Below are positions 1 to 13,200 of a stretch of 64,000 bases of DNA, one piece after another (positions within the stretch are counted from its first letter, which is position 1; each line of letters starts with the position of its first letter). This stretch comes from Tetrastigma voinierianum (lineage: Eukaryota; Streptophyta; Magnoliopsida; Vitales; Vitaceae), in assembly GCA_016808115.1 (NCBI GenBank), contig JAEQBH010004547.1:1-64000 (forward strand), given 5' to 3'. Made by a program: the position numbers and the translations under genes. A model generated the notes under the pieces. The model was not told the DNA's origin. It saw nothing but the letters and a program-made list of their open reading frames with translations, and made no database searches.

Positions 1-454
1 GTTTTGTATTTTGGCCGTAACTTGCTCATTCTTATCAGGTTGAGTGATTGAAGTGTAAAATTAAATAGACTTCAAGGAAAACCATCCATATAGAAATGAA
101 CTTATCGTGATTATGACTCTAAGTGACCCAAAAATCCCTCGAAGTGGGACCGTGGCCAAACCAAACTACGGTTTTGGAGTGTTGAACATAGAGAAGTCAG
201 GTTGTTCGGACGTAACTTGAGTTCCGGTGCTCGAATTGGAGTGATTCAGTTTAATAGAACCCTTAGCACCTTGGCTTTAAGTAGTATAAGGACATAGTGT
301 CAAAATATGAAGTTAAGACCCCGGAAAAAATGATAATACAAAGCATCCCTAGAAAAATCGGTAAAATGACTAGTTGGCATAAAATACCATAACTTTTATT
401 ACTGGATGATCGAATGGATTGATTCCAATTCTAAGTAAAATAGATTCATAGAGG

Positions 455-2520
455 AATAAAATATGAATGAGGTGTGATTTCATACACATCATACTTCATA
501 AGTATATGAAGTGCTATATGTAATAACCGTGAAACAAAGGAAAATATAGAAATGCAATATGTATAGATATGTTCATAAAACATGAATATGATATTAATAT
601 AGGATATGTCCTTAAGATATGATGAAGTATAAGTCATAAGATATATGATAAGATATGATAGGATATGTCATAAAGATACGGTAGTCTAAAAGTACACAAT
701 TGATAGGCACATATGAATATAAGATTATATGTTGTGAACCATATGATTGTCATACGTAGACGAAAGATGGAACATGATGAAATATAGAAGTATGAATAGA
801 TAAAGACATAGCGGGAATATGTAAATGATAGGAATATATGATAGACATAAGAAGAATAAGATGGAACATGCTAGGAACACATGATAGAAATGCGTAAATG
901 CTAGAGCGATAGAGATAGTAAAGATGACAAAGCATAAGAATAAGTATATGTACATGAATGATAGGCATAGTAAAGACATGTGAGTAAAGTAATATGGAAG
1001 AGTATATGAATATAAGCGTATACGATGTAGATATATGAATAAGTAGAGCATACATGATAAAAATATAGAAAGTATATGAATAGATGAAGACATGTGAATA
1101 CGTAAATGATATAAAGAGATATGAATATAGAAAATTTATATATGAATCTGAAGTGCATAGATACATTCATGATATATGATAGACAAAACTAAATGATAGA
1201 AAAGATATGACTATATGTAATATAGAGATATATGAGAGCCAAGTAATATGAAACTACGGATATGAGAACTAATACGAGTAAAGTAGCGATAGTATATATC
1301 GTAAGCAAATATGATAACAATAGTTATTCATGCTTATGAGATATGTCTGAGAAAATGTAATAAAGTTGATTATGCCTTAGGACACGGTAAGAAGAGAGAG
1401 GATAGATAGGCATGCCTATAGGGAAGATACGATTCTTTGCGACATATTCATAAGAGCGAGATGCTCCGAGAGGCCTGTTTGGGTCGATGACATAGATCCG
1501 TTTAGGTCAGGTGGCCCATAAAGTCACGCAAATGAACCCGAAATCAACTGTCTCGTACAATGACCAGTGCAACCAGTGCGGAGTAGCATATGGCATAGGT
1601 CCTTTGTCTCGTGCGGTGGCGATACCTTCGGGTATTAACAGGCGGAGATCATTGTGCCGTCTGGTGATAGTACAGTCGGGTACACATAGTTTCCCGTATC
1701 TGCTTCTAAGGTATTTGCAAACATGAAACCTAAAAGGAAATGACATGATATGTGAAGCATAGCACTGCTATGCGATGACAGTATAAACGATTTAAGAACA
1801 AGAGGTAATGTACAAGATGACAATTACATGAAAATTATATGAGCGATGCGATTAATATAAGAAAAAGCATATAGAAAAGCACGATGTCGAAATCATATGA
1901 AAGTATAGTATATGAAAAGCATAGTATATGAATATCATATGAAAATATATGACAACATATGCAAGTACATAAAAGAGAAAGCCATATGAAAAGTATAACA
2001 GGAAAACAGTATAGGAAATGAACAGTACATGAATATAGGTATATGAAAACAGTACATGAATATAGTATATAGAAAGTACAAAGTATAGAACACGAAAAGG
2101 ATATGAACAAGTAAAGTACGGAAAGTAGATAAAAGAGAAAGGTATATGAAAAGTATAGTATATGGAAACCATAGGAAAATATAGTACATGAAAAGTATCC
2201 GATGAAAGCATACAAAAGTACCGTATATGAAAAGTATAAGATTGTAGATAAAAGTATAGGACAGTATAAGATAGGTTATATGAAAGTATACGAGATATGA
2301 AAGTATATGATACATGCACAGAATACGAACATGAAAGGAAATGAACATGATAAGTATAGGATATGTAAAGTATAAGCAGGAATCTTTGATAAAAGTATAG
2401 ATAAAAGATATGCCAAAGACATAGAATATGTCTTAGAAGAGATTGACATCTGATAGGCAAAGTATATGTGATAGATAAGCAATTAAAGTTATAGAAATAT
2501 GTATAGATATATAGAAATGC
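455..2520. repeat. Low-complexity purine-rich repeat tract
   Basis: Two blocks (about 455-1380 and 1800-2520) are built from loosely repeated words such as TATGAAAAGTATAG and ATATGAATA, separated by more complex DNA at 1400-1740. The plus strand is A/G-rich, so the minus strand opens long reading frames rich in Tyr, Phe, Ile and Ser. These frames have no domain character and are composition artefacts. The words are too variable to give one clear period. Confidence 0.7.
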
Positions 2521-3017
2521 ATATGAATAAGCTTGTGGCTTGATGCATAGGTGGTGGTTGTCCATGCTTAGGTTCCCCACTAAGCGTAAAGCAGCACGGG
2601 TGTTCAATCGGTGTGAGTGCAGAAAGAGGAGGCTAGGATAAGACATTCCCACATTAGCAAACGGTAGGCTTCGGAGATGAGTGCTCACCGGTATTTGCTT
2701 GCAATCTCGATGTTTTGTAATAGAAATTGTATTTAATATAAGTAAAGGGATACTTTGTATATATGTGTATATATGGTGATGGACACACCACTCGGTGGTA
2801 GTTCTTTTGTATATGTAAAATGATTTTGTTATTACGAAATTATTTGTATACAGTGCAGTGCCAGCTGCGAGAAATACAGTATATAGTATAGATAGTATAT
2901 AGATAGTATGAAGTAGGCAGTCCCAATATATATAGATAGTGTCGCGCCCGGACTTGGTTCGGATCCGCCATTAGTTAGGACCCAGGGAATCAGTGACCTG
3001 CAGTACGAGTTTGGTTT

Positions 3018-3045
3018 AAAAAATAAAAAATAAAAAATAAAAAAA
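3018..3045. repeat. (AAAAAAT)n microsatellite
   Basis: Four successive runs of six or seven A followed by T. It lies inside the putative gypsy LTR region. Confidence 0.8.
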
Positions 3046-3395
3046 TCAGGTAAAGAGTCCCAGCATATGATCTCACGTCCGGGGAACTTCGGTTCGGATG
3101 CATGTCCAGATTCGGACCGGGAATCGGGGGTGTGACATGTTCCCCCACCCTTGAGGCCATCATAGCGGTGAAAGTATCCGCAGCCGGATCGGAATTATTC
3201 AATCTCTTTCCTCCCGGTGGATGCAGTCATCGGTTCGATGTCCATGATTTAATGGAACTCACGGTATTTAGTATTGTCTCTTTTGCGGGTCGACTTTATC
3301 GAGATGGCCACCTCGAGAATTTTCATGTTGCGCCGGCGTGGGACTGTGACACTTTGAGGGGTATCGAGTGTATTCTTGAGGTGAATATCATTTCT

Positions 3396-4583
3396 TCATA
3401 TTTCGAGCTTAGGTGGTCCCAGGCGGTCTCTGACGTTCCCTCGTCTTTTTGGGGACCGCTCTCTGTTTTCTCTGTTCCTCCTTGGGGATTTGTCCCTGTC
3501 TGCCTGCCTCCTGGGACTTTGTTCCCGTTTCTTGTCGCCCCTGCTCTTTTCCTTTCGAGTAGAAGAGCTCAGTTGCTTAGATAAGAGGGCTTCTTCACCG
3601 TTGATATACTTATCTGTTTTGGGACCTCGGCCATTGCTCGCTGAGGGTTCTTCGAGGATAGAGAACATTAGGTTTTCATTGCACCCCGACCACCGCGATG
3701 AAGCGATAATGGTGAATTTTTGTCGGGAATAGCCACCTTCTTGACTCTACGTTGAATCTGCGGACATATGACCTCGAAGCTCTGAGCTCTACTTTATGGT
3801 GAAGGTGATAACTTGGCTTCTGCCCATCCTTGCTCCGATAAAGTGGGAGACGACCGCGATGGAAATACGCATGAATTATATGAGATGGAAGGCGGCGAGT
3901 GCACGGTAAACGCCAAGCCAATATTGGGCCCTTTAGCGTGATAAGCGAAGGTTGGCCTGCCGTATAGGGTCTAATATCCCGTACGACTCCATCACGGTTC
4001 TTGTATGTGTTGAGGTGATCAATGGGGTCTTTCGTTCCGTCAAACGTTTCAATTTGCGGCATTCTGAATTTTGCCGGAATAGGGAAGTGCAGCACCCCGG
4101 CTGTGAACGGGGATTTAGTTTGTTGTACCAGGGCGTCCATAGAGGCTCGACCCTTTACCGCTTCCTTCATGTGGCTGAGCTCTTGTTGGATGTCCCTGAA
4201 CCTCTACTCCCACACCGCTCCCTATTTCCTGCTGGATGAGCCCATCGCTTCTGTTGTCCCCTGCCATGCCTTTCCTCATTGCGATTCTCTCCGGGGGGGT
4301 TTGTAAGGATCATGCTCCCTAGCTTGGCTAGCCTCTCCCTCTCCCTGCAGCACCTCGGGGAGGGTCGGTGTTCTTTGTTCTTCTTGGGTGATGGGGTTTG
4401 GCCTTCTCGGACCTTTCGCGCCTCACAGGGAGTCTTTGCATTTACTGGTGGGTTGCTCAACTCTCGCGGCTGAGAGCGTTAGTTGAGTGAGGCGGGTACC
4501 TCCATCTCGTCGATATTAGCGTGCAGAGTTTCTAGTGTGCCTCTGGGAGGTCGGCCATCTATTTCGCCTTGTTGGTATGACAT
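3396..4583 (-). pseudogene. Degenerate gag of a Ty3/gypsy retrotransposon
   Basis: Gag is the structural protein of LTR retrotransposons. Reading the minus strand, a start near 4583 gives MSYQQGEIDGRPPRG and a region rich in charged residues. A second block at 4170-3676 contains the typical gag phrase FRMPQIETFDGTKDPIDHL, then LKGP..AW and YVRRFNVES, which match the retrotransposon gag domain. A third block (3668-3396) begins with DKYINGEEAL and continues into an Arg/Lys/Ser/Pro-rich basic tail. The three blocks are in different frames with stops between them, so the gene is broken. No zinc knuckle or pol follows. The family call is firm; exact boundaries are not. Confidence 0.75.
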
Positions 4584-5450
4584 CGCTGGGGATTAGGCGT
4601 GGCTCCTTGTGTTAGAGTTGATACCATCGATCCAGAGTTCGACTTTATTTGTAAAAGGTGTCGTTCCACAGAGGCGGTATGAAGCAGATGATCTTTTCAA
4701 GTGAAACTAGTGGAACTGGCGGATTGCAGGTTGGTCCACTGTCTCTGGATGTCGAGCTCCTTTGTAAAAATAAGAAACAAAAGGATCGTAGGGGTTGCCA
4801 GTTGCCTCTCCCGATGCCTAAGTTAGTTATTCCGGAATTGGAAGAAGATCGGCTAACTTGGGGATGAAGTTTGTGGCATTACCTCTCGCAGAGTAAATTG
4901 GCACAGTATTTATAATGGGTCATCATGACAACTTTCCTAGTTTAATGATGATACAGAACGATATATTTCCTTGTTGGAGGATGATACGATATTTCTTCCA
5001 TTGGACGATGGATTTTCTTTCCTTATCGTTAACCGATTAATAGGGATGGTGAGGAAGCGATGATTATGACATCTGCCACTGGTGGTGGAGATTAGGTGCT
5101 TTCAACTATCTGAATTCTTTAGGCTAATTATATTACCAGTCTTTTGAAGAGGTGAATTGGGCCCTCGTTCTAAGCCTGTGGTTGGAGGATATCATCAAGG
5201 GCCGAACATTGGTACTAGGCTTGCTTCTTAATCTCCTCTTAAGTCTGACATTTGGGCTTGTGTTTTGGGTTTGCGCGCCTATTAGTTTAAACCCGATCGT
5301 AGGCCAGCGTGATATACGTATATTTATTATCCTTATTTTTCGAAACAAAAAAATATTTTTCAAAAATTGTAACAAACAGACCCTTAGGATCATACTTCGA
5401 CTTTCTAGTTTTTATACTCTGTTTTTATTGTGCTCATTCTTTCCCTTCTA
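4584..5450 (-). other. Leader and possible 5' LTR side of the gypsy element
   Basis: No gene is visible. On the minus strand, about 30 bases upstream of the gag start, 4615-4626 reads TGGTATCAACTC, which resembles the start of an initiator-Met tRNA primer-binding site (TGGTATCAGAGC). If that is right, the DNA above 4627 would be the 5' LTR, but I could not find a second copy to prove it. The stretch 5330-5400 is an A/T-rich dispersed motif seen elsewhere in the window. Confidence 0.3.
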
Positions 5451-5455
5451 GGTAA

Positions 5456-5832
5456 GGGGTGGCAATTCGTGTTCTGAGGGTCGTATCCAGTGACATGTAT
5501 TATATTGTATTCGTCATTCGAGCAGCGAATAAACGAGTCAAAGATAATAAATTTAAGCGAATTAAATGACCACGACATGACAAATTATAGCCATTTATTA
5601 ATTTGATAATTTAAAATAATATATTATAATAAATTCAGCAATATTTAACATATTAAATAAATTAATCTAAGGTTAAATATTAATTAATATTGTGATTAAA
5701 CATGTCAAATTCCTATTATGGGAATTGACATGAATATTAAATGGGTTATACTTGTTAACGTGAATTCAACTAAAGCACGATTATATTCAACAAACCAGTA
5801 AAAAAACGTGTCAAAATCGTATTGTAGTCGTA
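5456..5832. repeat. Dispersed nonautonomous repeat
   Basis: The segment begins AAGGGGTGGCAATTCGTGTT and ends in AACGTGTCAAAATCG, with AT-rich DNA between. Sequences starting with GGGGTGGCAA or GGGGTGTCAA and rich in CGTGTC words are common dispersed repeats in plants. A related segment lies at 23965-24365. No coding capacity and no clear target duplication were seen. Confidence 0.4.
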
Positions 5833-5904
5833 TCAAATTTTGGTAAGCTAACTTCTAGGATAAAAAAAAGATTCTTATATTGTAATTGTAAAACCTTACA
5901 ACAA

Positions 5905-5977
5905 GCCGTCTTAGCTCAGCTGGTAGAGCGCATGGCTTTTAACCATGTGGTCGTGGGTTCGATTCCCACAGACGGCG
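5905..5977 (+). tRNA. trnK-UUU (nuclear): tRNA-Lys (anticodon TTT)
   Basis: A complete 73-nt cloverleaf. The acceptor stem GCCGTCT (5905-5911) pairs with AGACGGC (5970-5976), with discriminator G at 5977. The A box TAGCTCAGCTGGTAGAGC and the B box GGTTCGATTCC are intact. The anticodon loop CTTTTAA carries anticodon TTT, so it decodes AAA. There is no intron. A run of T (TTTTTCTTTTTT) soon after position 5980 can serve as the RNA polymerase III terminator. It looks like a functional nuclear gene. Confidence 0.97.
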
Positions 5978-6088
5978 TTAGTTTTTCTTTTTTATTTAAC
6001 CTTAATACGACGTCGTACAGGCGGACGGGCTGAGCTGACATCGGAATTCGACCCCATTTTCCGGGCCAAAATAGTAGCCCGGCCCGGT

Positions 6089-6156
6089 CATAAATCAGGA
6101 CGAATCGAGCCAAATTAAAAAAAATCGAGCCGTATTTGGCCCGGTCCTGATTTATG
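6089..6156. repeat. Inverted repeat in GC-rich dispersed sequence
   Basis: CATAAATCAGGAC at 6089-6101 is perfectly repeated in inverse as GTCCTGATTTATG at 6144-6156. It sits in an unusually GC-rich patch (6010-6235) with repeated CCCGG, GGGCC and TCGAGCC words. This looks like part of a small transposon or repeat next to the tRNA gene; the family is not identified. Confidence 0.55.
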
Positions 6157-6202
6157 TAAGGTAATTTGTCAAAATCAATCCGGGCAGGCCGGACCGGGCC
6201 AA

Positions 6203-9200
6203 ATGAGGTTAGATTTTTCCGGTCGGGTCGGGTTTGGAATGCCACTTTTTTTTTTTTTTTTTTCTCATACGACGTCGTTTCAATTTCCTTTCGAAATATC
6301 TCCACTGCATCTTCACAGTACGACACCGCTTCAACCTCCTTTCTCAAATATTCCTATGCTATTTTCCCTGTGCTTTCTATCACTTTCCTCGGAGCCAAAC
6401 AGCCTTACCAGAACAGTCATGTTCTCCATGATTCCTACCGCAACTTTGCCTAGAGTCCCCTCCATAACTCCTCTGTTTTCTCCCACAAGGCCGTTTCTCC
6501 GCTGCCACTGGCACCGACCCATGGCCATGACAACTCGGAAGCATAGCTTCATCCCCATAATCTGCCCAGCTATCAGTTGGAGGAACCAAAAATCAGTCCA
6601 GCAAGAACAAGTGGAGACGATGACAATACTTCCCACTATGACTCTCCTCAAAGGGAGTGAACAAGTCACCTCTGTTCTCCAGAAATGATCACTCTTGTAT
6701 GTCCTCTCTTCTTTTCTTGTCCTTTCTGTTGTAGCATCATTATATCAGCTGTAATGTAATGTAGTTCTCACATTTTATTTTCTCAGTGGGTTGTCATCTT
6801 TTTGTCTTATAAAATCTTCTATGTGCTCATGTTGCTATCTTGGTTCTACGGTCCTGTTTGGACCCTTTTTTTTTCCCTCATTCTTTCCTAGAAAGTGGTT
6901 TGTTTGTTTTTGGATTTGGTATTGGCTGTAAGAAGAGCCCTTGTCTGCTGAAGGAAGTAGTTTAGCTTTGAAACTGACATGAATGCCGTGTTTGCTTTTT
7001 GACTGAAAATTGGTGCAGGATATTTATTTATGGGTCCTAAAGTGATTGTGTTAAAAGAACTAATCATAAATTCATAATATAAATTATTTTCTGGGAACTA
7101 TTAATAGTCATGGCCTGCCTTTTAACTGTTTGTGAAAATGCTCAATTGAACATGTCATGTTATGATGGTAAATTAACTTTCTGGTTTGGAGCTTTGTTAC
7201 TGATTTTAGTGTTAGTATATGCGCACTTAGCTGCTAAGGTTGAAGTTTGCAAAAGTAAATAGGGAGACTACTGGTAAAACCAAGTGTCAGATTGTACAAA
7301 AAGTTTAGGCTAGATTCATTGAAGTGATTAGGGGTGCCCATATGCTGTTTACCTGCTCACTAGCTCCTTAAATTCAGTTTTCTTTGGCTCTCAAAGCCAC
7401 CTATTACTGTCCTGGAGATATTTGCTAATTTTTTTTCTTGTTTTGATCCCTATGCATGTGAAGATGATTAGCTTGTTCTTCTTGGTTTCAAGTAATTTGG
7501 CATCAGTCTTACCGTTGCTGACAAATGATTTGCTGTCAGGATAAGACGTCTAGGAATTTCTTTCAATGGGATTTCAAAAAGGGTATCAAAAGGTTTTTCT
7601 CTTAATTGTGTAGTTATAATTTTCTGTGCTCTATTTTGTTTTTCCATAGGTGTTGGACTAGTTGTTTTTTAAACTCTTCAGAATCTCATAGTGATTAATA
7701 TAGAGGAAGTCTCTTTGTGCACCTAACACTTCATATTCTATGTGAAGATTGTTGTAGGGTTGTGGGAAGGGTTCAATTAAGTGGTTTGTATTGGGTTTTA
7801 GGTCAAGCCTCTGGGAGATTGCCAACTAGCAACTTCTTTGGGAAGTGGTTAAAGCAGGGCTGGGTTTTATGATGAAAGATGAAAGGTTAAAGGGGAGAGA
7901 CCAGTTGTCAGAAAACAGTATAATGTAGAAATGTACTATTAATATACAAGGAAAGATGTTTTATATATAAGCTTTGGGTTTATTATTGATTGGAGTAGGA
8001 TGTAAAAATAATTAGGGCTGCTTTTGCACAGCTTGGCTGGTTTTGTGTTAGGAAAGGTTGCCTTTGTTTTTACCCTTTTCTAAGCCGCTTTTAGTGCCTC
8101 ATAATACAATCTCTTCAATTTATCCATACTCATATATATATATACTACATACAGAAAGAAAGAAGAGAGAGAGAACTGTTGACTATCATTTCTATGACCT
8201 TAATTTTGAAATATAAAAATGCTGGCATTTGCTGCTAAGTTTACGGAGATCATCAACTGAGTATCATGTTCCGAGTTATCAGATTTGGCATAGTTCGAAC
8301 CCCATAATTGCTAGTCTGCTTTAGTTAAAACCATAGCCCATGTCGGTTATTTGCAACCAGTTCAAGCAGCCACTGAGCAGTATTTGAAATTTTCAGATAT
8401 AACTTCTATATTTGTTTATCTGGTTCCAACCTGGCATTCTTTTCCAGGGTTTTGACTAAGAGGCCAAAGTTATGGTGCAGTTAATCTTTAAGTTATCTCA
8501 TGTTCTTCTTCTATATGCTGCTTCTTTTCCCCTTTTTTTTTGCCTTTTCATAACGAATGAATAAATGTTATTAATCAGTGAGAAAGGAAGCAGGCAGCCA
8601 AAGTTGAGAATCCTTACCAGAAAGGAAAGATTAAGGAGTTCAGGCCTTCATTCACAAACCCATGATGACTAAGTATGAAATCTGCTGCCACACCTGACCA
8701 GAAATTTAGTGATATTTCTTACTTAAAGGGGAAGACGGATCTTGTAATCAAATTGATCAACACTAATTGAAGCGCCAGCATACTCATGGCAATAGATACC
8801 AAGGGAAAAGTGGATTCTGTCCTTAAGTCTCTCCAGTGTTTTGTCTATTCTTAAAAAAATGAAATAAAAACTAAAGCATAGTTAAGTTTGCCCTCAATCC
8901 AAATTGCTTCACTTCAGATGACTAGCAGCACAATGCCCAAATGCTGGTTTTCCTTTCAAATTCTTTCTTTTTTTCACGCATTTCTTTGAAAGGAATCTTG
9001 AAGATCAATTATTAACACTTAGTCTGCCTGTTGTTTTCAGTCTTCTTATAAACTACAATTTTGCATACAGCCAGTTAGGCTTTTGATTTGTAAATTTGGG
9101 TACCAGTTGGAAGATATGCGGACATGGATGAGAAGCATCTGAGCAGGGTTGCCTGAGTTGAGTTGGCTGCACAAAGGCCATTGGGAAGAGTTGATCAAAT

Positions 9201-12200
9201 GGAGTCAGGGTTTATGACCTTTCGTTACATAGTTCAACTTGCTGAAAAGACCAGGATGATAAGGTATTTATTTTGACTTTTCATTTTTACTTTTACGTGC
9301 TTGCACGCATTGCTCTTTGGTGATCTCTGGCCTGCTGTTCTTCGTTTTATTACTAAAGCTCTCTCTTTCTTTTCTACAGAAAGCAGGAAAAAAGAATTAG
9401 ATTGGGGGTGAGGTGAAAAATGGTTTCAGGTTTCATTAAAATTCCATTTTAAGCGCCCCAAAAATCTGCAAGTGTGATGGATGCTAACCACCAACTCAGT
9501 ACTTCATACATTGTTAAACTTAGATGCATTTCTTATCTTATTCTATTTAGATGGGGAACCTGTTCATGGACACTCAGTGATGGCAGGAATCATTATACAA
9601 CTCAAGTTAAGGCGGTTTATGGATGATTCTTGAAACCTTCTCTATTGTTGCATTAAAACTGCCTTAGAACATTTCACATGGATTTTTCATTAAACCTTCT
9701 TTCTATTAAATAACCAACTTAACTTACTGTTATAAATTGGTTTTGTCCCTTCTTATAAACTTTATTTACACAGTTTATTACATTGGTAAGGTTATTTGTC
9801 AGTTCCAGCATTCTCATCTATAATTTTTTCTTTTCTTTGGAAGTCCTCTTGGAGGTGATCAAGGAGGCTGTGTTATCCCGCTCTTACAAAAAAATACGCG
9901 TGAGATATTTTCCTTAGTTAATTTCCCTATGTTGTTCTCCTAAAAAATTAATTTCAGTCATTACCATTTATTAAATATTTAGAGTTCTTCTCTTCTCACT
10001 ACAAGGTTCAAGTAAAGTGGCCTCTCATGAACTCCCAGAAAGAACGACCAGAATTACTAGCGGTGGCTGCAGAGTGTGAATTAATATTTAAAAGTATCTT
10101 GAGTTCACCTTCCAGGGAACTGAAATCAAATGAGGATAGCTAACCAAGCTGTTGATTTCTGGAGTAAATATGGGAAAAACATTAGTTCCTTGTTTTTTTT
10201 GTCATCTCTCTCAGAAATCTGAGTTATAAATTATCTTTTAAGAAATGTTGCTCATTTTGATTTTCATTTTCAGGTAGATAAAATATTTATTTTTTGTATT
10301 TGGATGATTATCATTATACTGAACATTTATAAATCATAATATCTTCTGGCGATTATAAAACAATTCTTATATTGAAGATAAAGTCTGGCTGTCTCTTAAA
10401 ATGTTAATGACAATCTGAGGATAGAAAATGAATATTTATGAAAGAGGATATGGCTATAAATGGGGTTTGTTGTTTGCCCAATCAGTTGGTTTCAGGACCT
10501 TTAGACTAGGTCTTAGAAACCCAGAGTGCTTGGACCTCTTAGCCATACCACTCACGGCAAGCCAGTTATTTCTGTCTTATCATTTTGCCCCTCACCATTA
10601 ACATCATCCAGACATCTTTCTCTTCTGATTCCCCCATAATAGTTCTTCGCCAAGTTAGTCTACACAATTGCTCTTATAATAGTAGGAGGTCTTGTATGGT
10701 ACATGTGATAATTCCAAAAATGTACTTCCTTTGCATCTCTCATCTTATATTAAAATATTTAAAAACTATTATTCACTGATATCTGCAAGAAGTTTTGGAG
10801 AAAATTAATCGCTCTCTTTAGATTGGGTAATCTTTAACTTCAATTCTCTAATGGGTACCTGCCTGCTTCAGCAGCCCCAATTCTGTTTTATCACTATCTT
10901 TAGCATTCTTAAGCTCTGTTGCATTGTTATAGGGGTGAAGAAAGGAAAGAAATAGAAGGGAGAAAAGTGAATGAGAGAGATTTAGCTCCTTTCCTTCTAT
11001 CATTTATGATATCTATTTCTCATAATAATAGAGATAAAAAGCTACCTTTTGGTAAAAATATTAGTCTTTATTTAATACTCTATACTATATCAACTTATTT
11101 GCAGACAATGCCCCCTTCATTACATTCTTCCTTACAGGCTTCGTCGTTGTTTCTGATGCAGCTACTTATAAATTCGGTTTTGATCAGGAGGAAATATCGG
11201 AGGCTCATGATGGAGTGGAATACTAGATGAAAAGGAATGGCCATGGTTTCAATCTCTTCTAGTCAGAAGATTTGTATTATTAATTTATGAGTATATTCAG
11301 ATTAACGAGGTCTATACCTTCAGTTCTCATGGCCTAGCTTTTTTCTTGGTAGGAAATAATATGAGACTTCAACTCTGTCATGAAGAATTTTAAACATTTC
11401 CTTTTAGAATTTACTTTGTTCATTGTTGTCCATCTATGTTAATTTCACTCATCTCAGATTATTCATCTTACAACCACCATAATTTTTGATGTTAAAGTCA
11501 AATACCTCACTCTATCCTTCAAATGTTCTTCTTTTTCATCACCTCATATTCAAACTAATAAGAAGTGTGGAAATTTCAAATCATGGCACCTAAGTATGTT
11601 TAACTCACCCTCGGAAGTGGTGAAATTTACCGTATCGACTTATGATGATCAGTTATTGGTGGCCCTGACTACTGGTCTACATTCAATCCAGGTGAACTTT
11701 ATTGTGAGTTGGTTGCCATGAGAAACCCTGGAAGGCTTTAGTCAGGAAATGATAACAAACGTGATCTGAAAAGATGAAGGAATTTAACCTTAGTGAAGGG
11801 TGAAGGAGATTCCTAGTAAATTGAAAAGTTTTCCTGGGTGGATTAAACGAGGTGAAAGTTACATGATATAGATCATAAAGGGTGGGAAAGAAGAGGATTG
11901 ATCAAGTTGATTGATAACTAAATAAACATTCTAGGAATCATTAGTTTTCCATTGATTGCAGTCCAAATACATAGGTAAACCTCTTTATATCATGCCTAAC
12001 ATCTTTGTGAGACTGTCGATATAAGGTATGATCATTTCATTTTGCCATTATTAATTCCAGGAGTTTTTAATCAGTTGACTTCAGGATTTATTACGAAGCA
12101 GTTAATTTGGTGCAGAAAATTAAACTCTAATTTGTTTTGAGCTTGTTCTGATAATCATTTTGCATGCCTCATTATCAGCTTTTTCAGGGCCACCAGGGTC

Positions 12201-13200
12201 CTTCTGGTCATCAACCAGTTCTTCCATGCTCTCTCTTTTGTATAAGTAAGCATGGATCAAACTTATCCATACAACTTTTCCTTCTTCTGTTTTGCAGGTG
12301 TTAGGTGTGCCTCTCTACCTGCAAATATTCTCGGCGCTCTGCAGCATAGCCACCTGGAATGAGTGAACCTCATTTATTTGTAGCTCATTTACTGCTCCAC
12401 ATTGCATGTTGGATACTCTAGGTACCACTGTAATTTATACCTCTCTTCAATGAAATCCCCTCACTCTTGCATCAGGTTCATCCAAGAAAACACTACAAAT
12501 TCTTTAAATATACTTTTCTTGGCTTCCCAAACTGCCTGCCATTGCCTTCTTTCTGAAGTTTTGCATATATTCAGATTACTAATCATTGGAACATTGAGGT
12601 CTCAAGATGGTACTTACCTCCTTACTCTATCTCTGTTCTTCTAAAGTTCTCATCGAACCTACAGAATATAACTCATAAACTGTAAACTACAACCATCACA
12701 AAATCAGCTATAACTAAATCATTCCACCAGGTTGGTCTGCTCATATTTTCATATTATATACATGTCTCTGCAAAGTTCTGATTACCTCCTTGTAGGAGCT
12801 TATCACAAAGTTTATCAAAAGCAAACCTTCATAGGTTTCTGGACTATCCCATGCTGAATGAATGGCTCAAACTCCTGGTAATTGGTGAAACTGTTCGCTT
12901 TTTCTTTTTATCGTCTTCTCTTTGTCTCCTATCTATTTGGATTTTGTGGAGTAGAATGGGTTGGCACATCACTGTAGAGTAGAATTTGACTAATCTAGAA
13001 GGACGAAACAACGATGAGATATGAAAGAAATGAGAGAAATGAAAGAGGAGTTTGGTTTGTTTTCAGCACATTGTCTATAGCAGAGGAAGCCCAGCTCCAA
13101 CCTATCACCTAAACTCCAACCACTAATGAAGCTAAAGCCATGTGATATTCTATTTCTTTTCTCTTCCCTGTGCGTGGCATATTTCATCACTTCATAGATA
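6203..13200. other. Long stretch with no recognisable gene
   Basis: The longest open frame (6203-6688, plus) has no recognisable domain, and other frames and the minus strand overlap it without support. From 6700 to 12700 the plus strand is T-rich, with intron-like composition and occasional acceptor-like sites, for example before 12299. A noncoding transcript or the introns of a poorly conserved gene are possible, but no exon chain could be built. TA and AG microsatellites occur near 8130-8175. Confidence 0.5.

Larger units (their letters stand above)
1..3137 (-). mobile_element. Putative LTR and flanking noncoding part of a Ty3/gypsy element
   Basis: No gene is recognisable here. On the minus strand a segment ending at 3137 starts TGTCACACCCCCGATTCC, which resembles the 5' end of LTRs from Tekay/Del-type gypsy elements. 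A second, inverted copy of a similar motif (TGTCGCGCCCGGAC) starts on the plus strand near 2942. The degenerate gag at 3396-4583 is in the same orientation, so this region lies where the 3' part of the element should be, yet no protease, reverse transcriptase or integrase is visible. Most of 455-2520 is low-complexity repeat and 1400-1740 is more complex sequence. The LTR call is an inference; the left end is outside the window. Confidence 0.4.

Noticed and set aside
725..1170. Several overlapping minus-strand frames rich in Tyr, Ile and Phe
   Set aside because: Produced by the low-complexity purine-rich repeat on the other strand; no domain and three frames open at once.
1852..2688. 278-codon minus-strand frame
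   Set aside because: Same cause: repetitive TATGAAAAGTA words. Its residues are almost all hydrophobic, Ser or Tyr, with repeated short phrases.
3102..3584. 160-codon plus-strand frame
   Set aside because: Antisense of the gypsy gag region and LTR edge; no recognisable domain.
5916..6347. 143-codon minus-strand frame ending in GIEPTTTWLKAMRSTS
   Set aside because: The C-terminal part is the reverse strand of the tRNA-Lys gene, a well-known source of false protein predictions. The rest is repeat DNA.
6203..6688. 161-codon plus-strand frame
   Set aside because: No domain, starts in a GC-rich repeat and crosses a T run; competing frames on both strands look equally open.
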